24,390 bases of DNA from an uncultured Collinsella sp. (GCA_902491895.1 CABUJH010000031.1:1-24390), one strand, 5' to 3'. Positions 14,801-21,919 are shown, counted from the stretch's first letter. Program-made: numbers and translations. Notes: a model not told the origin generated them from the sequence alone.

Positions 14801-14901
14801 AAGATAAATCCCTTCGTTCGCGTGACTGCAAGACGTCCACGCACAAGGGGCGCTGAGACGTATAACGTTCGAGTATTGTACTCACGCAAACGCAAGCTGA
14901 T

Positions 14902-14935
14902 ATACCAGAAGTGGTATCTCAACTTAGATACCACT
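14902..14935 (-). promoter_or_regulatory. Candidate operator of glmS
   Basis: AGTGGTATCT (14910-14919) and AGATACCACT (14926-14935) are perfect arms with a 6-base centre. A second overlapping palindrome, ATACCA/TGGTAT (14902-14907 with 14912-14917), adds a third half-site. They lie just upstream of the likely glmS -10, near position -35 and beyond. The half-site TGGTAT recalls sites of GntR/HutC-type amino sugar regulators (NagR/DasR class), but this assignment is inferred. Confidence 0.55.
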
Positions 14936-14962
14936 CGATGCACACACGTCCAGCCGGTCCAA

Positions 14963-14997
14963 ACCACCACAAAGGTGCCTGCCCCCTTCGTGGTGGT
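14963..14997 (-). repeat. REP-like hairpin, CCACGAAGGGGGCAGG type
   Basis: ACCACCAC (14963-14970) pairs with GTGGTGGT (14990-14997), continued after one mismatch by AAGG (14972-14975) with CCTT (14985-14988). The minus-strand core AAGGGGGCAGGCACC resembles the GGGACAGG loop of the copies at 12838, 15027 and 18218, but the stem is different. It lies 29 bases from the copy at 15027 in the same orientation. Confidence 0.5.
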
Positions 14998-15026
14998 CGC
15001 GCTGGCAATAGCGTTTGCCCAGATAA

Positions 15027-15063
15027 AACCTGCCAAAATAAACCTGTCCCTTTTTGGAAGGTT
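15027..15063 (-). repeat. REP-like hairpin, CCAAAAAGGGACAGGTTTATTTTGG type, copy 2 (inverted)
   Basis: AACCTGCCAAAA (15027-15038) pairs with TTTTGGAAGGTT (15052-15063) with one mismatch. It is the reverse complement of the copy at 12838-12877, including the conserved flank GATAAAACC at 15022-15030 and GCGTTTGCCCA at 15011-15021. Its right arm ends nine bases before the lacI -10, so it replaces any -35 sequence. Confidence 0.75.
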
Positions 15064-15071
15064 TGGGATGC

Positions 15072-15107
15072 TACAATCTGGCTTGTACTTGAAACGCATC
15101 AAAGGGG
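15072..15107 (+). promoter_or_regulatory. lacI promoter -10, candidate self-operator and RBS
   Basis: TACAAT at 15072-15077 is a good -10; the -35 position falls inside the REP-like copy and is poor. TTGAAACGCATCAA at 15089-15102 is an imperfect palindrome with a central CG, the usual form of a LacI-family operator, and lies right after the expected start site. AAAGGGG at 15101-15107 is the ribosome binding site. Confidence 0.45.
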
Positions 15108-15112
15108 CCGCT

Positions 15113-16225
15113 ATGGCAAAGGTAAAAATCAGCGACGTCGCACGCGAGGCCGGGGTTTCGTTGGGCACGGTTTCCAACGCGCTCAACCACCCCGAAAAGC
15201 TGCGCCCCGAGACCCTCAAGCTCATCAACGAGACCATTAATCGCCTTGGCTACCTGCCCAACCAAAGCGCCCGTCAGCTCGCGGGCGGCGCCACCAAGTC
15301 CTTTGGCCTGGTGCTCCCCCGTCTCGATCACGGCTTTTCGCTCCAAATCGCCAGCGGCGCCCACAACGAGGCCCGCAAGCACGGCTACGACTTGCTCATC
15401 GCCAACGCCGATAACGACGATATTCTCGAGGACCATTACCTGCGCTACTTTATGGGCACCCAGATGTCCGGCGTCATGGTTCAGCCCATGGCATCCCCCG
15501 ACTGGCACCCCGCCATGACCAAGATGCCCGTGCCGATCGTCCATCTGGACATCCATTGCTCCGAGCCCGGCTACTACGTAGCGGCCGACAACGAGGCCCA
15601 GGGTCGCATCATTGCCGAACTCGCCATCGCCCGCGGCGCGCACCATATTGTCGTCGTCGGCCGAGCAGCATTTATGCAACTCACCCTGCGCGTCCTTGGC
15701 ATTCATAAGGCGCTCGCCCTGCACCCCGATATCAAGATCGAAGTCATCGACGCCGGCGAGTGGAACACGGCGGCCGACGGCTATGGTATCGGCAACCAAA
15801 TCGCCGAGCGCCCCGCGGACGAACGTCCCGATTTTGTCGTCGGCCTGACCGATGTGTTGGCCTCGGGCGTCGTTTCGGCACTGGTCGACAAGGGCATCTC
15901 TGTCCCCGGGCAAGTACGAGTGGCCGGATGCGACGGCAACCCGCTCGCTTGGAGCGGATCGGTCCCGCTCACTACGGTAGCGCCCCCGGGCTACGAGATT
16001 GGCCGCAAGGGTATCCAACTGCTGATGGAGCAAATCGAGAACAAGGCCCCGACAAAGACCAAGCATATCCACGTCAGCTCTGCCGCGCGCACCGTCACCG
16101 CGGTCACGGCCATCGAGGACATCAACCGCCAAGAACTCGTGCGGCCGTTCCTGCTGGAACGCGCCAGCACCCAGGCAAGCAGCCAGACCGACGCCACGGC
16201 CATCAACCTCGGTGCGTATCTATAG
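15113..16225 (+). CDS. LacI family transcriptional regulator
   Basis: A 370-residue sugar-type repressor. The N-terminal LacI helix-turn-helix is complete: I-S-D-V-A-R-E-A-G-V-S-L-G-T-V-S-N-A-L-N (about 6-25), then the hinge helix near P-N-Q-S-A-R-Q-L-A-G-G. A periplasmic-binding-protein-like effector domain follows (about 60-340), with G-L-V-L-P near 66 and the V-A-G-C-D-G-N-P segment near 265. The C-terminus is about 30 residues longer than usual. The ATG at 15113 is preceded by AAAGGGG and matches the normal family start; the frame is open far upstream, but there it runs antisense to glmS. No sugar transporter or hydrolase is adjacent, so the effector is unknown; the glmS promoter is divergent and might be a target. 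Confidence 0.93.
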   Translation: MAKVKISDVAREAGVSLGTVSNALNHPEKLRPETLKLINETINRLGYLPNQSARQLAGGATKSFGLVLPRLDHGFSLQIASGAHNEARKHGYDLLIANADNDDILEDHYLRYFMGTQMSGVMVQPMASPDWHPAMTKMPVPIVHLDIHCSEPGYYVAADNEAQGRIIAELAIARGAHHIVVVGRAAFMQLTLRVLGIHKALALHPDIKIEVIDAGEWNTAADGYGIGNQIAERPADERPDFVVGLTDVLASGVVSALVDKGISVPGQVRVAGCDGNPLAWSGSVPLTTVAPPGYEIGRKGIQLLMEQIENKAPTKTKHIHVSSAARTVTAVTAIEDINRQELVRPFLLERASTQASSQTDATAINLGAYL

Positions 16226-16250
16226 CACGCCCGCAAGTATGCTAAGTCGC

Positions 16251-16300
16251 CGCTCAAGCAAAAGGGGCCCGACCATTGCCGGGCCCCTTTTGCTTGAGCG
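16251..16300. terminator. Bidirectional terminator between lacI and the HAD phosphatase gene
   Basis: A perfect 21-base stem (16251-16271 with 16280-16300) and 8-base loop, with GGGGCCCG at the top and AAAA/TTTT inside the arms. It lies 25 bases past the lacI stop and 38 past the stop of the convergent gene. The T-run lies in the stem, so it works best as AAAAGGGGCCCG...CGGGCCCCTTTT in both directions. Confidence 0.88.
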
Positions 16301-16338
16301 CAAACGTGAGCAATCGCTCGTTTCAACGCCGCAATTTT

Positions 16339-16989
16339 CTAGCGCACAGTCTTGATTGCCGCCGCCAGGTCGAACAACGTATCGAGCACGGCCTCGCAGC
16401 CATCCACCACGTCCTGCGGCAGCGGCACGATATCGGGGACGGCAAAGACATGGCAGCCGGCCGTAATGCCCGAGACGCAACCGTTGCGCGAATCTTCGAC
16501 CACGGCACATTCCTCGGGAGCAAAGCCCGCGCGCTCGCAGGCGAGCAGATACATCTCGGGGTCGGGCTTGCCGTGCACGACGTCCTCGCCACACGTTACC
16601 GTTTCAAACTTGTCAAAGAGGCCGACCATCTTAAGGTTGCGCTCGGCCGTAACGAGGCGCGACGACGTCGCTAGACCAACGTGATAGCCTGCAGCCAGCA
16701 GCTCGTCTAGGCACTCGGCGGCGCCGGCCTTAAGTTCCAGTTCGGTCTTGACCATCTCGTCGCGAATCTCCTTGTGGCGACGATAGATCGCCTCGGTGGT
16801 TTCATGGCTGCCGTAATGCTCATCAAGGATGTCCATAACATCGGGCAGCGTGCGGCCGATAAACTGATGGATCAGCGCTTCATCAATCGCGAGCCCCAGC
16901 TCAGCGGCGCCTGCCTTCCAGGCCTTAATCCCCAAACGCTCGGTATCGACCAGCGTTCCATCCATGTCAAAAATAACAGCCTTGATCAT
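16339..16989 (-). CDS. HAD superfamily hydrolase, beta-phosphoglucomutase-like
   Basis: A 216-residue soluble HAD phosphatase/phosphomutase with a C1-type helical cap. Motif I is F-D-M-D-G-T-L-V-D-T-E (nucleophile D8, acid/base D10), motif II T-S-S near residue 115, motif III lysine in H-G-K-P-D-P, and motif IV E-D-S-R-N-G near 165. The cap region (about 15-85) contains the I-G-R-T-L-P-D-V substrate-specificity stretch. This set fits sugar-phosphate phosphatases or beta-phosphoglucomutases; the substrate cannot be chosen from sequence, and no glycan phosphorylase is adjacent. The ATG at 16989 follows GGGGGA; codons further upstream do not resemble the family. Convergent with lacI, divergent from larE. 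Confidence 0.9.
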   Translation of the reverse strand: MIKAVIFDMDGTLVDTERLGIKAWKAGAAELGLAIDEALIHQFIGRTLPDVMDILDEHYGSHETTEAIYRRHKEIRDEMVKTELELKAGAAECLDELLAAGYHVGLATSSRLVTAERNLKMVGLFDKFETVTCGEDVVHGKPDPEMYLLACERAGFAPEECAVVEDSRNGCVSGITAGCHVFAVPDIVPLPQDVVDGCEAVLDTLFDLAAAIKTVR

Positions 16990-17162
16990 ATCGGTCCCCC
17001 ATCGACTCTCGCTGTCGCGTTGCTGCAACTCTACCGCATTTGGCAACTTGTATATAACGTATATGCCATATTGCACTTTCGTTACACAGATAGAAGTCTT
17101 ATGGCAAGTAACGCATTAGGATTATAGTTTCATCCGAGCTTTAATAACTGTAAGGAACTTTC

Positions 17163-18041
17163 ATGCTTTCAGACACCGCCGCACCCGCAGAGGAGCTTCA
17201 GGACAAACTCGCAGCACTCGAGCAGCTGCTTTTGGCATACGGACGCGTCGCCATCGGCTTTTCCGGTGGTGTCGACAGCAGCTTTTTGGCCGCGGTCTGC
17301 GCCCGCATCATGCCTACCAATACCCTCCTCGTCCATCTCACCACGCCGCTCATCGGCACGCCCGAGCAGGCCTCGTTTGAGCGGTCCGTTGATGGACAAG
17401 CCAATGAAGGGGCGCATTTTAAGCTCCCCGTGCTCAATCTTTCGGTGGATCAGCTGCAGCTCCCCCAAGTAGCCTGCAACGATGCTAATCGCTGCTACCA
17501 CTGCAAACACGCCGGCTTTACCGCCATCGTCAACCACGCCAAGTCGCTCGGCTTTCCCACCGTCATCGATGGCAGCAATGCAAGCGATCGCGGTGACTAC
17601 CGCCCCGGCATGCGCGCGGCAGAAGAGCTCGGCGTACGCTCACCCCTTATGGAGGTCGGCTTTACCAAGGACGAAGAGCGCGAGCTGCTGCGCGCATGGG
17701 GCTATCCCGTTTGGAACCTACCGGCGGGAGCATGTCTTGCCACCCGCGTCCCCACGGGCGAGGAGCTTACGCGCGAGAAAGTCGATTTAATCCGCGCCTG
17801 CGAGGATTACCTGCACGATCTTGATCTGGCACAGGTACGCGCGCGCTTGGTCGGCGGCTGCATGCATATCGAGGCCGCACCCGCAGATGTCGCCAAGATT
17901 GCCACCCTCGGCGGTGCCGCCGTCGACGACAAGGGCAAGACCCTGCTGCCCGCCGCCATCGAGTCCGCGCTACGCGAGCTGGGCTGCGACCATATCTCCC
18001 CCGAGGTCACCCCCTACATTCACGGCAACATGAACCTTTAG
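17163..18041 (+). CDS. larE: ATP-dependent sacrificial sulfur transferase LarE-like protein
   Basis: A 292-residue PP-loop ATP pyrophosphatase of the LarE family. LarE adenylates and sulfurates pyridinium-3,5-biscarboxylic acid mononucleotide during synthesis of the nickel-pincer cofactor of lactate racemase. The PP-loop S-G-G-V-D-S-S is at about 35-41; N-R-C-Y-H-C-K (about 107-113) and D-G-S-N-A-S-D (about 137) follow as in the family; A-G-A-C-L-A-T-R carries C191, at the position of the sacrificial cysteine. Start ATG 17163 follows AAGGAAC. The frame has no cluster partners: larA, larB and larC are not in the window. The same family includes paralogues with other sulfur-transfer roles, so the exact product is inferred. 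Confidence 0.87.
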   Translation: MLSDTAAPAEELQDKLAALEQLLLAYGRVAIGFSGGVDSSFLAAVCARIMPTNTLLVHLTTPLIGTPEQASFERSVDGQANEGAHFKLPVLNLSVDQLQLPQVACNDANRCYHCKHAGFTAIVNHAKSLGFPTVIDGSNASDRGDYRPGMRAAEELGVRSPLMEVGFTKDEERELLRAWGYPVWNLPAGACLATRVPTGEELTREKVDLIRACEDYLHDLDLAQVRARLVGGCMHIEAAPADVAKIATLGGAAVDDKGKTLLPAAIESALRELGCDHISPEVTPYIHGNMNL

Positions 18042-18068
18042 GTTACGCCGTTTTACAAACGGCGTAAC
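18042..18068 (+). terminator. Hairpin directly after the larE stop codon
   Basis: GTTACGCCGTTT (18042-18053) pairs perfectly with AAACGGCGTAAC (18057-18068), three-base loop. The following bases (TGCTCGG) are not T-rich, so it is probably a 3'-end stabilising hairpin and not an intrinsic terminator on its own. Confidence 0.5.
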
Positions 18069-18119
18069 TGCTCGGCGCTGCGCGGGCTCCGGACACGGCA
18101 ATCTGACGTTCAACTTCAA

Positions 18120-18144
18120 GGGCGCGACCAAAAGGTCAGCGCCC
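18120..18144 (+). terminator. Probable terminator of larE
   Basis: GGGCGC-GACC (18120-18129) pairs with GGTC-A-GCGCCC (18134-18144, one bulged A) around AAAA; followed by GCTTGTTTCA, a modest T-run. Confidence 0.6.
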
Positions 18145-18217
18145 GCTTGTTTCACGTCACCTTACCGCACCCGGAGACCGCTCGCTCGCATATGCTCAAC
18201 CTGCACTGCGTTAACTG

Positions 18218-18252
18218 ACCCGCCAATAAGGGACAGGTTTATTTTGGCGGGT
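18218..18252 (+). repeat. REP-like hairpin, CCAATAAGGGACAGGTTTATTTTGG type, copy 3
   Basis: ACCCGCCAA (18218-18226) pairs with TTGGCGGGT (18244-18252). The stem differs from copy 1 by matched changes on both arms (CCTGCC/GGCAGG becomes CCCGCC/GGCGGG), which suggests selection for pairing. Loop and tail (AAGGGACAGGTTTA; GGTTTTATCTGGGGAAACGC) match copies 1 and 2. Confidence 0.75.
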
Positions 18253-18421
18253 TTTATCTGGGGAAACGCAAAATAGCCCCACATACACAACCGCCGCAGC
18301 TCCATATGAGGCAAATGAATCAGTAGCGTCTATCCCAAATCTTGAGTATTTGTTCGACAGAACGGCCCCTGCCGGCTCCTGCTAGACTGGTAGATTCCCA
18401 ACCGTCCATCCAGGAGCCGCA

Positions 18422-19405
18422 ATGTCGCGCAAGTCCGCCTACAAGCAAGTACTTTCCATCGGCGCCGCCGTGGTGCTGGGGTTTGCGCTGTTCACAGGGT
18501 CGCTCGACGGAGCGCCCAAGTTGTTGTCGCCGCAAAGTGATGAACAGGCGGCAGCTCTGGCCGAAAAACAAAACGAAAGTCCCAGCCGCACCGACGACGA
18601 GGCGGACCTGGTCGATCGGCTCGAATCAGGAACGGCGAGCTCCCCGGACCCTCAAAACAGCCAGGACTCTGGCGATGGCTCCGATTCCGCCACAACCGAC
18701 ACCGGCGACGGCGCTTCCGCGGACAGCGCCGCCACCCCCATCGACGAGGTCGAAAACCCCGACCTCAACCGCGCCCGCGGTGTTTATCTCAGCAGCATTC
18801 CCGACTACGCCGGCAACCCCTACGTTGCCCTGCGCGCCGACAGCACGCACCCGCTCGGCACACCATCATTCACGCTCGATGAATACGAGCGCGCTACAGA
18901 AGAGGGTTGCTTTAAGAAGTTCTCCAAGCTTGACAGCCTGGGCCGCACCCGCAAAGCGCTCGCCTGCGTGGGCCCCGAATCACTCGGTCAAGGCGAGCGC
19001 GGCGATATCTCGCGTATCCATCCCGCTGGATGGCGCCAGCAGCGCTACGACTTTATTCCGGGCCAGAGCCTCTACAACCGCTGCCATCTCATCGCCTGGT
19101 CGCTCTGCGGCGAAAACGCCAACCGCAAGAATCTCCTCACCGGCACGCGTTATCTCAACGAGACAGGCATGCTGCCGTTTGAGGAGCAGATTCTCGGCTA
19201 CATCCGCGAGACGGGCAACCACGTGCTCTATCGCGTCACACCCATGTATAACGAAGAGGAACTTGTCTGCCGCGGCGTGCGCCTTGAGGCGCAATCGGTC
19301 GAGGACCACGGCAAGACCCTCTGCTTCCACGTGTACTGCTACAACCTGCAGCCGCACGTGCAGATCGACTACGCCACCGGCCGCAACCAGGCATCCGGAG
19401 ACTAG
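18422..19405 (+). CDS. Secreted or membrane-anchored DNA/RNA non-specific endonuclease
   Basis: A 327-residue protein with an N-terminal hydrophobic helix (about 10-26, after two positive charges) acting as signal peptide or anchor, a low-complexity linker rich in S, D, A, T and G (about 35-110), and a C-terminal beta-beta-alpha-metal nuclease domain of the Endonuclease_NS type (about 115-320). The active-site block reads Y-N-R-C-H-L-I-A-W-S-L-C-G-E-N-A-N-R-K-N-L-L-T-G-T-R-Y-L-N; H222 matches the catalytic histidine, while the usual D-R-G-H is N-R-C-H here. The G-E-N-A-N-x-K-N-L-I-T-G-T-R-Y-L-N pattern is that of streptococcal EndA-like secreted nucleases. Start ATG 18422 follows AGGAG. A role in nutrient scavenging, DNA uptake or breaking extracellular DNA is inferred. 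Confidence 0.87.
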   Translation: MSRKSAYKQVLSIGAAVVLGFALFTGSLDGAPKLLSPQSDEQAAALAEKQNESPSRTDDEADLVDRLESGTASSPDPQNSQDSGDGSDSATTDTGDGASADSAATPIDEVENPDLNRARGVYLSSIPDYAGNPYVALRADSTHPLGTPSFTLDEYERATEEGCFKKFSKLDSLGRTRKALACVGPESLGQGERGDISRIHPAGWRQQRYDFIPGQSLYNRCHLIAWSLCGENANRKNLLTGTRYLNETGMLPFEEQILGYIRETGNHVLYRVTPMYNEEELVCRGVRLEAQSVEDHGKTLCFHVYCYNLQPHVQIDYATGRNQASGD

Positions 19406-19464
19406 TGCCGACCGCACCGCCCGTAACCCAAAAATGATTCGTTTTCCTCCGTCCCCATGGGATC

Positions 19465-19500
19465 AAAAAGGGCCGCCCCGGTTACCCAGGGCGGCCTTTT
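19465..19500. terminator. Bidirectional terminator between nuclease and EF-G-like genes
   Basis: GGCCGCCC (19471-19478) pairs with GGGCGGCC (19489-19496), extended by A-T pairs (AAAA to the left, TTTT to the right) and one G-T pair. Sixty bases past the nuclease stop and 34 from the EF-G-like stop. Confidence 0.85.
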
Positions 19501-19533
19501 CGTCAGCACCTACATTGCAGGCAAAATCACACG

Positions 19534-21609
19534 CTACTTGGCGCGACCCTCCTCATAGCGCTCGACCAGCTTGGCCTGAACGTCATAGGGCACCTGCTCG
19601 TAGCCGGCGGGCTTCATGGTAAAGTCACCCGTGCCGCGCGTGATAGAGCGCAGGCGCGTCGAGTAATCCGTCAGCTCGGCGAGAGGTGCCTGCGCGATAA
19701 CCACGGTGTCTCCGCGCTCATCGGTCTCCATGCCTGTCACGCGACCGCGCGAGGCCGAGATGTCGCCCATCACGGCGCCGGCGTAGCTCTCGGGAATAGT
19801 CACCGTGATTTCCTCGATGGGCTCCAGCACCACCGGGTCGGCATCGGCACATGCCTTGCGCAGGCCGATGCGAGCCGCCGCGCGGAACGCCATCTCGTTG
19901 GAGTCGACGCTGTGATACGAGCCGTCGTACACAGCCACGCGAATGCCCGTGAGCGGATAGCCGGCAATGATGCCGTCCTTCATGGTTTCCTGGACGCCCT
20001 TGTCCACGGCGGGGATCAGCGAGCGCGGAATGCGACCGCCCACGACCTCGTCCACAAACTCATAGCCATCGCTCGTGCCGTCGGGCCCAATGAGCGGCTC
20101 CACGCGCAGCCAGCAGTCGCCGTACTGACCGGCGCCGCCGGTCTGCTTCTTATGGCGGCCCTGGGCACTTGCCGTACGGCGAATGGTCTCGCGATACGGA
20201 ATGCGGATCGGCACGCTCTTGGCTACGACCTTGGTGCGATCCTCCAAACGATTGAGCAGCACCGAAACCTGCGCCTCACCAACGGCGGAGATAATGGTCT
20301 GGCCGGTCTCCTCGTCGCGGTCGATGCTCATGGTCGGATCGGCCTTGCAGGCCTTCTCGATAAACGTGTAGAGCTTCTCTTCGTCGCCGCGATTCTCGGC
20401 CTCGATGGCAATGCGGTACTGCGAGTTGGGGAACTTAAACGCCGCAGCCTCGACCTTGCCGGTAATCGAGAGCGTATCGCCCGTCTCGGCCGCCAGCTTG
20501 GGTGCCACGATAATGTCGCCGGCATAGGCGTGACCGACCTCGGTCATGTCGCGGCCGCACATCACATACAGGTGAGCCAGACGGTCGCCCTTGCGGGTAC
20601 GCGCGTTGATCAGCTCAAGACCCGGCTCAAGCGTACCCGTCAGCACCTTGATAAAGCTGATGCGACCCTGCTGCGGATCGGCCAGGGTCTTAAACACAAA
20701 CGCCACCGGACGGTCATCGTCGCTCGAAATCTTGAGCGAATCGCCGTCGATAAGCGGCATCTCGCCGTAGTCGGTCGGCGCCGGGAAGTACGTCGCGATG
20801 TCGTCCATCAGCGAGTTGACGCCCTGCTCCTTAATGCAATCGCCCGCAAAGACCGGCACAAAGATGCGCTCGGCAATCGCCTTCGACAGCAAGCCCTCAA
20901 GCTCCTCCTGCGTCAGTGTCTCCTCGCCTTCCAGGTACTTCATCATCAGCTCATCGTCGGCCTCGGCCACCAACTCGCACAGATGGTCATGGGCCTCCTC
21001 GGCCTGGGCACGATACTCCTCGGGAATCTCCGACTCAACGGCTTCGGTGCCGTTGCAATGGCGCGCCTTCATGCGCACCAGGTCGATGATGCCGTCAAAG
21101 TCCTCGCCCTCGCCCCAGGGAAGGGTCACGGCGCCCAGGCGCGTGCCAAAGCGCTCCTGCAGCAGGTCCATCGTGGTCGCAAAGCTGGCCTCGGAGCGCG
21201 ACAGGCGGTTTACGAACACCGCACGCGCCAGGCGCAGGTCCTCGGCGGCATACCAGAGCTTAACCGTCGTAGGCTGCGGGCCGGCCTCGGCGTCGACCAC
21301 AAACAGAGCCGTCTCGCAGACGCTCATCGCGGCAAAGGCGTCGCCGATAAAATCGGGGTAGCACGGGGCATCGAGCACATTGATGCGCGCGCCCTTCCAG
21401 TCGATTGGCGCAATGGTCGTCGAGATGGAGAATGAACGCTTGACCTCTTCAGGGTCATAGTCGAGCGTAGGCTTGGTGCCGTCGTGGCCGCCCAGGCGGG
21501 CGGTCTTGCCGGAAAGGTGGAGCATGGCTTCGGCGAGTGAAGTCTTGCCCACCCCGCCTTGGCCTACGAGCACCACGTTCCTTACGTTACCGGTCTTGGG
21601 AGCACCCAT
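19534..21609 (-). CDS. Elongation factor G-like GTPase paralogue (EF-G2 type) with altered G motifs
   Basis: A 691-residue five-domain EF-G-like protein. P-loop G-Q-G-G-V-G-K-T-S is intact (16-24), but G3 reads D-A-P-C-Y-P-D-F (80-87) where EF-G has D-T-P-G-H-x-D-F and EF-G2-type relatives usually D-T-P-G-Y-x-D-F, and G4 reads N-R-L-S (134-137) in place of N-K-x-D. Domain IV keeps G-R-x-x-K-Q-T-G-G-x-G-Q-Y and the tip-like Y-H-S-V-D-S-N-E-M-A-F, and domain V keeps G-R-V-T-G-M. It is therefore probably ribosome-associated but not the housekeeping EF-G, which must be encoded elsewhere. Start ATG 21609 has AAGGAGG seven bases upstream. It stands alone, with no rps genes nearby. Its function is unknown. 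Confidence 0.9.
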   Translation of the reverse strand: MGAPKTGNVRNVVLVGQGGVGKTSLAEAMLHLSGKTARLGGHDGTKPTLDYDPEEVKRSFSISTTIAPIDWKGARINVLDAPCYPDFIGDAFAAMSVCETALFVVDAEAGPQPTTVKLWYAAEDLRLARAVFVNRLSRSEASFATTMDLLQERFGTRLGAVTLPWGEGEDFDGIIDLVRMKARHCNGTEAVESEIPEEYRAQAEEAHDHLCELVAEADDELMMKYLEGEETLTQEELEGLLSKAIAERIFVPVFAGDCIKEQGVNSLMDDIATYFPAPTDYGEMPLIDGDSLKISSDDDRPVAFVFKTLADPQQGRISFIKVLTGTLEPGLELINARTRKGDRLAHLYVMCGRDMTEVGHAYAGDIIVAPKLAAETGDTLSITGKVEAAAFKFPNSQYRIAIEAENRGDEEKLYTFIEKACKADPTMSIDRDEETGQTIISAVGEAQVSVLLNRLEDRTKVVAKSVPIRIPYRETIRRTASAQGRHKKQTGGAGQYGDCWLRVEPLIGPDGTSDGYEFVDEVVGGRIPRSLIPAVDKGVQETMKDGIIAGYPLTGIRVAVYDGSYHSVDSNEMAFRAAARIGLRKACADADPVVLEPIEEITVTIPESYAGAVMGDISASRGRVTGMETDERGDTVVIAQAPLAELTDYSTRLRSITRGTGDFTMKPAGYEQVPYDVQAKLVERYEEGRAK

Positions 21610-21848
21610 GATGACCTCCTTGCAGGGCCGCGCGCATTGCGCGACGCCAACGGGGAGAGTTCGCGGTCGATGCCATCCCGGGAGCAGCATGGTCGGCAGC
21701 CGAGCCGACTCACCCTCCAAATGTCCTATGCCACCACCCTACCCTCACGGGCGACCGTCCATGCACACCTTTCGGCACACGTATGAATACAGGCGGCGAG
21801 AGGAAGAGACAAGCTTGTGAGGCGATTATTGAACCCCGTCGATGCAAA
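21610..21848 (-). promoter_or_regulatory. Leader and possible promoter of the EF-G-like gene
   Basis: A possible minus-strand promoter is TTGTCT (complement of 21807-21812), 17-base spacer, TATTCA (21784-21789), leaving a leader of about 170 bases. Within the leader GTCGGC/GCCGAC form a small hairpin near 21690-21710, CGCGC/GCGCG another near 21630-21645. The frame stays open in the leader but lacks family similarity. The RBS AAGGAGG is at about 21614-21622. Confidence 0.4.
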
Positions 21849-21886
21849 CAAAAAGCCGCCACAGACCGTAAGACCTGCGGCGGCTT
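21849..21886 (-). terminator. Terminator of the amino acid ABC transporter operon
   Basis: AAGCCGCC (21853-21860) pairs with GGCGGCTT (21879-21886), continued after one mismatch by CAG/CTG; the minus strand runs into TTTTTGTTTGC. It lies 34 bases past the ATPase stop. Confidence 0.87.
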
Positions 21887-21919
21887 CGCCTCAATTAATA
21901 GTTGAGTAAATACCTGAGC

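Larger units (their letters stand above)
14801..15112. other. Divergent glmS-lacI intergenic region
   Basis: Some 312 bases holding, in order: the glmS leader with a minus-strand -10-like TACAAT (complement of 14875-14880), a pair of overlapping palindromes at 14902-14935, two REP-like hairpins in tandem (14963-14997 and 15027-15063), and the lacI promoter and RBS. Most of it is therefore symmetric sequence. No coding capacity is evident. Confidence 0.6.
18042..18421. other. larE-nuclease intergenic region
   Basis: A 380-base gap. It contains a 12-base perfect stem directly after the larE stop (18042-18068), a second hairpin that is the better terminator candidate (18120-18144), one REP-like copy (18218-18252) and the nuclease control region. 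GTTCGACAGAAC (18352-18363) is a palindrome with unknown meaning. RBS AGGAG at about 18412-18416. No other gene is visible. Confidence 0.6.

Noticed and set aside
14801..14900. glmS ribozyme
   Set aside because: I see no match to the conserved ribozyme core in the glmS leader, and the leader is short; the palindromes further upstream look like protein sites.
12989..15112. Very long open frame on the plus strand upstream of and in frame with lacI
   Set aside because: It runs antisense through glmS and has no family similarity until the LacI start at 15113. It is an effect of high GC third positions on the opposite strand.
12838..18252. CRISPR array made from the repeated palindromes
   Set aside because: The copies are dispersed over 5 kb, occur in both orientations, lie only between genes and have no regular spacers.
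18352..18363. SOS (LexA) box in front of the nuclease gene
   Set aside because: The palindrome is GTTC-N4-GAAC, the inverse of the Gram-positive box GAAC-N4-GTTC, so it is not a LexA site by sequence.
19912..21435. Plus-strand open frame opposite the EF-G-like gene
   Set aside because: Antisense shadow of a well-supported gene; no RBS or domain.
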